A stretch of DNA of 28,422 nt from Candidatus Cloacimonetes bacterium 4572_55 (GTDB lineage Bacteria; 4572-55), in assembly GCA_002084765.1 (NCBI GenBank), contig NBMB01000046.1, positions 1 through 28,422 on the forward strand, written 5' to 3'. Positions 26,476-28,422 of the stretch are shown piece after piece. A model generated the notes under the pieces. It ran no database searches and was not told where the DNA came from. It worked only from the letters and a program-made list of their open reading frames with translations. The translations under genes were made by a program, and so were the position numbers. The first letter of the stretch is position 1. Each line of letters starts with the position of its first letter.

Positions 26476-27591
26476 TCAGACCTTATACGCGATAGCTCTC
26501 GCCATATCCATAGTCGTGTCTGAGCCGCCCATATCATACGTGCGTATATAACCTTCATTTATCACATCTGTCACGGCTTTTTCCACCCGTTGCGCCGCGT
26601 CATTTTCTCCCAGCCAATCGAGCATCATCTTTGCGGACAAGATCATAGCGATGGGATTGACCTTTTGCTGACCTGCGTATTTTGGAGCGGAACCGTGCGT
26701 GGGTTCGAACACAGCAAGATTATCGCCTATATTGCCGCTACATGCAAAACCGAGTCCCCCGATCAATTGCGCGGCTAAGTCAGAGATAATATCGCCGAAC
26801 ATATTGGACGAAACCAATACGCCGTAGTCCTGCGGATTTTTCACCAGCCACATACATTGCGCGTCAATATTGGTCTCCCAGAGATCGATACCAGGGTAAT
26901 CCTCTGCGACCTTTCGGGCTTCCCGCACCATCATACCCGACGTTTCCCGGATCACATTCGGCTTTTCCACCACAGTGACCGTTTTATATCCGAACTTTTT
27001 GGCGTATTCAAACGCGTCTCGGATAATATTTTGCGCGCCCTGTCGGGTGATCACCCGCATAGAGATCGCCATATCTTCTTGCGGCACATCTGCGAACTTT
27101 TTGAATCGCGGGTGCTTTTTGATCACATCTCTCAAGTCGTCCGGCACTGGATGATATTCCAGACCCGCGTACAAACATTCTGTATTTTCCCGAAAAACCA
27201 CCAGATCGATACCCTCTTGGTAATTCAGCGGGTTCCCTGGATAGGCTTTGCAGGGACGTAAGTTGGTTCGCAGATTGAATTCCTGCCGGAGCTGGACAAT
27301 AGGGCTGGAATATACGAGACCCTCTCCTCTCAATCTCGGTGCCAACTCCTTATCCGCTTCTTCCTTGGGCTTGGAAGTGATCGCGCCAAAGAGACACGCG
27401 TCGCACTTCTCTAATAACTCTTTTGTCCGGCTGGGTAAAGGATTTCCCTCTGCTTTCCAAAATTCCCAGCCAATATGACCATACGTATATTCCGCATCGA
27501 ATTTCAGACCGTCCAGAACCAGCTTTGCCGCTCGCATCACATCGACCCCTACGCCGTCTCCGGGCAACATCGTAATCTTATACTTCGCCAT
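26476..27591 (-). CDS. Isocitrate/homoisocitrate/isopropylmalate dehydrogenase family, NADP-type
   Basis: 371 aa from ATG 27591, chosen because GGAGAGG precedes it; a TTG start 21 bases upstream is possible. It is a beta-decarboxylating dehydrogenase acting on a 2-hydroxy acid with a 3-carboxylate, using Mg2+/Mn2+. Visible: LPGDGVG (9-15), substrate arginines in LRQEFNLRTNLRP (R102, R112) and FRENTE (R134), Tyr141, Lys210, metal aspartates D267 and D271 (NMFGDIISD), and HGSAPKYAGQQKVNP. The Lys-Tyr pair in the last motif is that of NADP-dependent isocitrate dehydrogenase; NAD enzymes usually have Asp there. The isocitrate-binding S-x-N of E. coli Icd is replaced by SPI, as in archaeal homoisocitrate/isopropylmalate enzymes. 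Substrate is therefore uncertain. Likely in an operon with the HD gene 36 bases upstream. Confidence 0.9.
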   Translation of the reverse strand: MAKYKITMLPGDGVGVDVMRAAKLVLDGLKFDAEYTYGHIGWEFWKAEGNPLPSRTKELLEKCDACLFGAITSKPKEEADKELAPRLRGEGLVYSSPIVQLRQEFNLRTNLRPCKAYPGNPLNYQEGIDLVVFRENTECLYAGLEYHPVPDDLRDVIKKHPRFKKFADVPQEDMAISMRVITRQGAQNIIRDAFEYAKKFGYKTVTVVEKPNVIRETSGMMVREARKVAEDYPGIDLWETNIDAQCMWLVKNPQDYGVLVSSNMFGDIISDLAAQLIGGLGFACSGNIGDNLAVFEPTHGSAPKYAGQQKVNPIAMILSAKMMLDWLGENDAAQRVEKAVTDVINEGYIRTYDMGGSDTTMDMARAIAYKV

Positions 27592-27627
27592 TTTTTCCTC
27601 TCCGTTTTGCAATCTTAATAATCAGAG

Positions 27628-28170
27628 TTAATAACCGCCGCCAACCACATGAAAATCAGTAAAATCCGCATGATGGAAAATAATGCTTTCCGCTGTTCTC
27701 TTGACATGGTCGCCTTCCCGTGAATGGGTGGCGATCATATGCAGAACTTCATCAGGAATGTTGAACCGATGCCCGAGCATCACCCCAGTAAAGGGATGCC
27801 GCAACAGTTTTCCATGCGCGCTTTTCTGAAATTTCCCCGGCTCGATCTCGTCATTTTCCCAGACCTTGCCGACATCGGCGAGCAGTGCTCCAGCAACCAC
27901 ATAGTCTCGATCGATTTTGATCCGATCGCCGTACATAGCAGTCATCCGGTCGCACATATCCGCGGACATCTGGCATACCACCCGCACATGTTCAATAAAA
28001 GTAATCGGCACGCCCTCAATCAAGATTGTGAAGGGCATACGTTTCAACGTCTCCAAAGTCCAGCCTTTTTCCTTTAATGCGGTTTCCCACACAGCGATCG
28101 CGTTTTTTCGCAACGTCTCATTTTGAATCTCACTAAATTCAGGGATTGTCTCGATAAGTTGATCATACAT
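27628..28170 (-). CDS. HD-domain protein with altered HD motif (AD)
   Basis: 180 aa, soluble. The fold and spacing match HD-superfamily metal phosphohydrolases: H61 (FIEHVRVV), GALLADVGK (94-102), RHPFTGVMLGH (124-134), IATHS (146-150) and D169 (HHADFTD). The diagnostic His-Asp doublet, usually LLHDVGK, reads Ala98-Asp99, so one metal ligand is missing. Other conserved His residues (H125, H149) remain. The start ATG 28170 has GGAGG 9 bases upstream. It is the first gene of a minus-strand pair with the dehydrogenase. It could be a weak or specialised phosphohydrolase or a regulatory HD protein. Substrate unknown. Confidence 0.85.
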   Translation of the reverse strand: MYDQLIETIPEFSEIQNETLRKNAIAVWETALKEKGWTLETLKRMPFTILIEGVPITFIEHVRVVCQMSADMCDRMTAMYGDRIKIDRDYVVAGALLADVGKVWENDEIEPGKFQKSAHGKLLRHPFTGVMLGHRFNIPDEVLHMIATHSREGDHVKRTAESIIFHHADFTDFHVVGGGY

Positions 28171-28199
28171 CTTTCGTGTCCTCCTTAAATTTTTTCGAC

Positions 28200-28304
28200 A
28201 TAAGATTAAAGAATAAAGAATCCGCAGATGAAGAGTCCGCAGATTACGCAGATTATCACAGATTAAGAATTGATAATTAAAGAATTATATCATTTTTTGC
28301 CAAA
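28200..28304 (+). repeat. Interspersed repeat, copy 1
   Basis: Starts ATAAGATTAAAGAATAAAG, contains TCCGCAGATTACGCAGATTA, and ends in a run AATTATATCATTTTTTGCCAAA. It matches 28329-28422 and, inverted, 11091-11160. It lies directly upstream of the HD gene and may overlap its promoter region. Confidence 0.9.
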
Positions 28305-28328
28305 TTTTCTTCAGGAAAACTGAGCTTT

Positions 28329-28422
28329 ATAAGATTAAAGAATAAAGAGTCCGCAGATTACGCAGATTATCGCAGATTATCGCAGATTAAGAATTGATAA
28401 TTAAAGAATTATATCATTTTTT
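28329..28422 (+). repeat. Interspersed repeat, copy 2 (reaches right edge)
   Basis: Nearly identical to copy 1, with one extra ATCGCAGATT unit and without the extra ATCCGCAGATGAAG part found in copy 1. The copies are 30 bases apart. The element may continue past the window. Confidence 0.9.

Noticed and set aside
28226-28390. GCAGATT repeats considered as a CRISPR array
   Set aside because: Units are about 10-14 bases and directly adjacent, with no spacers and no cas genes.

Overview
The window looks like a chromosomal segment from a bacterium of the FCB superphylum (Bacteroidetes/Cloacimonetes/Marinimicrobia/KSB1-like candidate phyla). Two large secreted proteins end in the type IX-secretion-like, FlgD-fold C-terminal module (NYPNPFNPSTTIQY... 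and NFPNPFTDQTEISF...), which is typical of that group. A third secreted protein carries calcium-binding VCBS/FG-GAP repeats. Promoters are of the sigma-70 type with 17-bp spacers. Several starts are TTG codons behind good Shine-Dalgarno sequences. The phylum cannot be fixed from the sequence alone.

Layout. 1-905 (-): 5' part of a secreted Big_5 + VCBS-repeat protein that runs off the left edge. 973-5109 (-): a 1378-aa protein resembling soluble adenylyl cyclase (two cyclase homology domains, STAND/AAA ATPase, TPR array). 5505-7433 (-): secreted subtilisin-like protease with a sorting tail. 7833-11004 (+): adenosylhomocysteinase, a small membrane protein and a saccharopine dehydrogenase. 11478-18761 (+): a 2427-aa surface protein made of about ten Ig-like modules and two legumain-like (C13) domains that appear to lack catalytic residues. 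18996-26383 (+): an A/T-rich four-gene operon bounded by two strong terminators. 26476-28170 (-): NADP-type isocitrate/homoisocitrate dehydrogenase and an HD-domain protein whose HD motif reads AD. The window ends in two copies of an interspersed repeat; a third, inverted copy lies at 11091-11160.

The best candidate for an undescribed system is the 18996-26383 operon. Gene A fuses a degenerate CHAT-like (caspase-fold) N-terminus to a STAND NTPase with Walker A, Walker B and a winged helix. Gene B is a second, stand-alone degenerate CHAT-like protein. Gene C is a lysine-rich helical protein with a recent 237-bp tandem duplication. Gene D has a soluble N-terminus and four membrane helices. This set (NTP switch, inactive caspase-like adaptors, helical scaffold, membrane protein) resembles bacterial conflict/NLR-like systems with a membrane effector. 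The function is inferred, not shown. Genes A, C and D each contain short in-frame tandem duplications, one of which doubles the CHAT hallmark PWE motif, and the 3' end of A looks frameshifted. The operon therefore seems to be evolving by repeated microduplication.

Clan-CD-like (caspase/legumain) folds without a full catalytic dyad occur both in the surface protein and in the adjacent operon. This may be coincidence.
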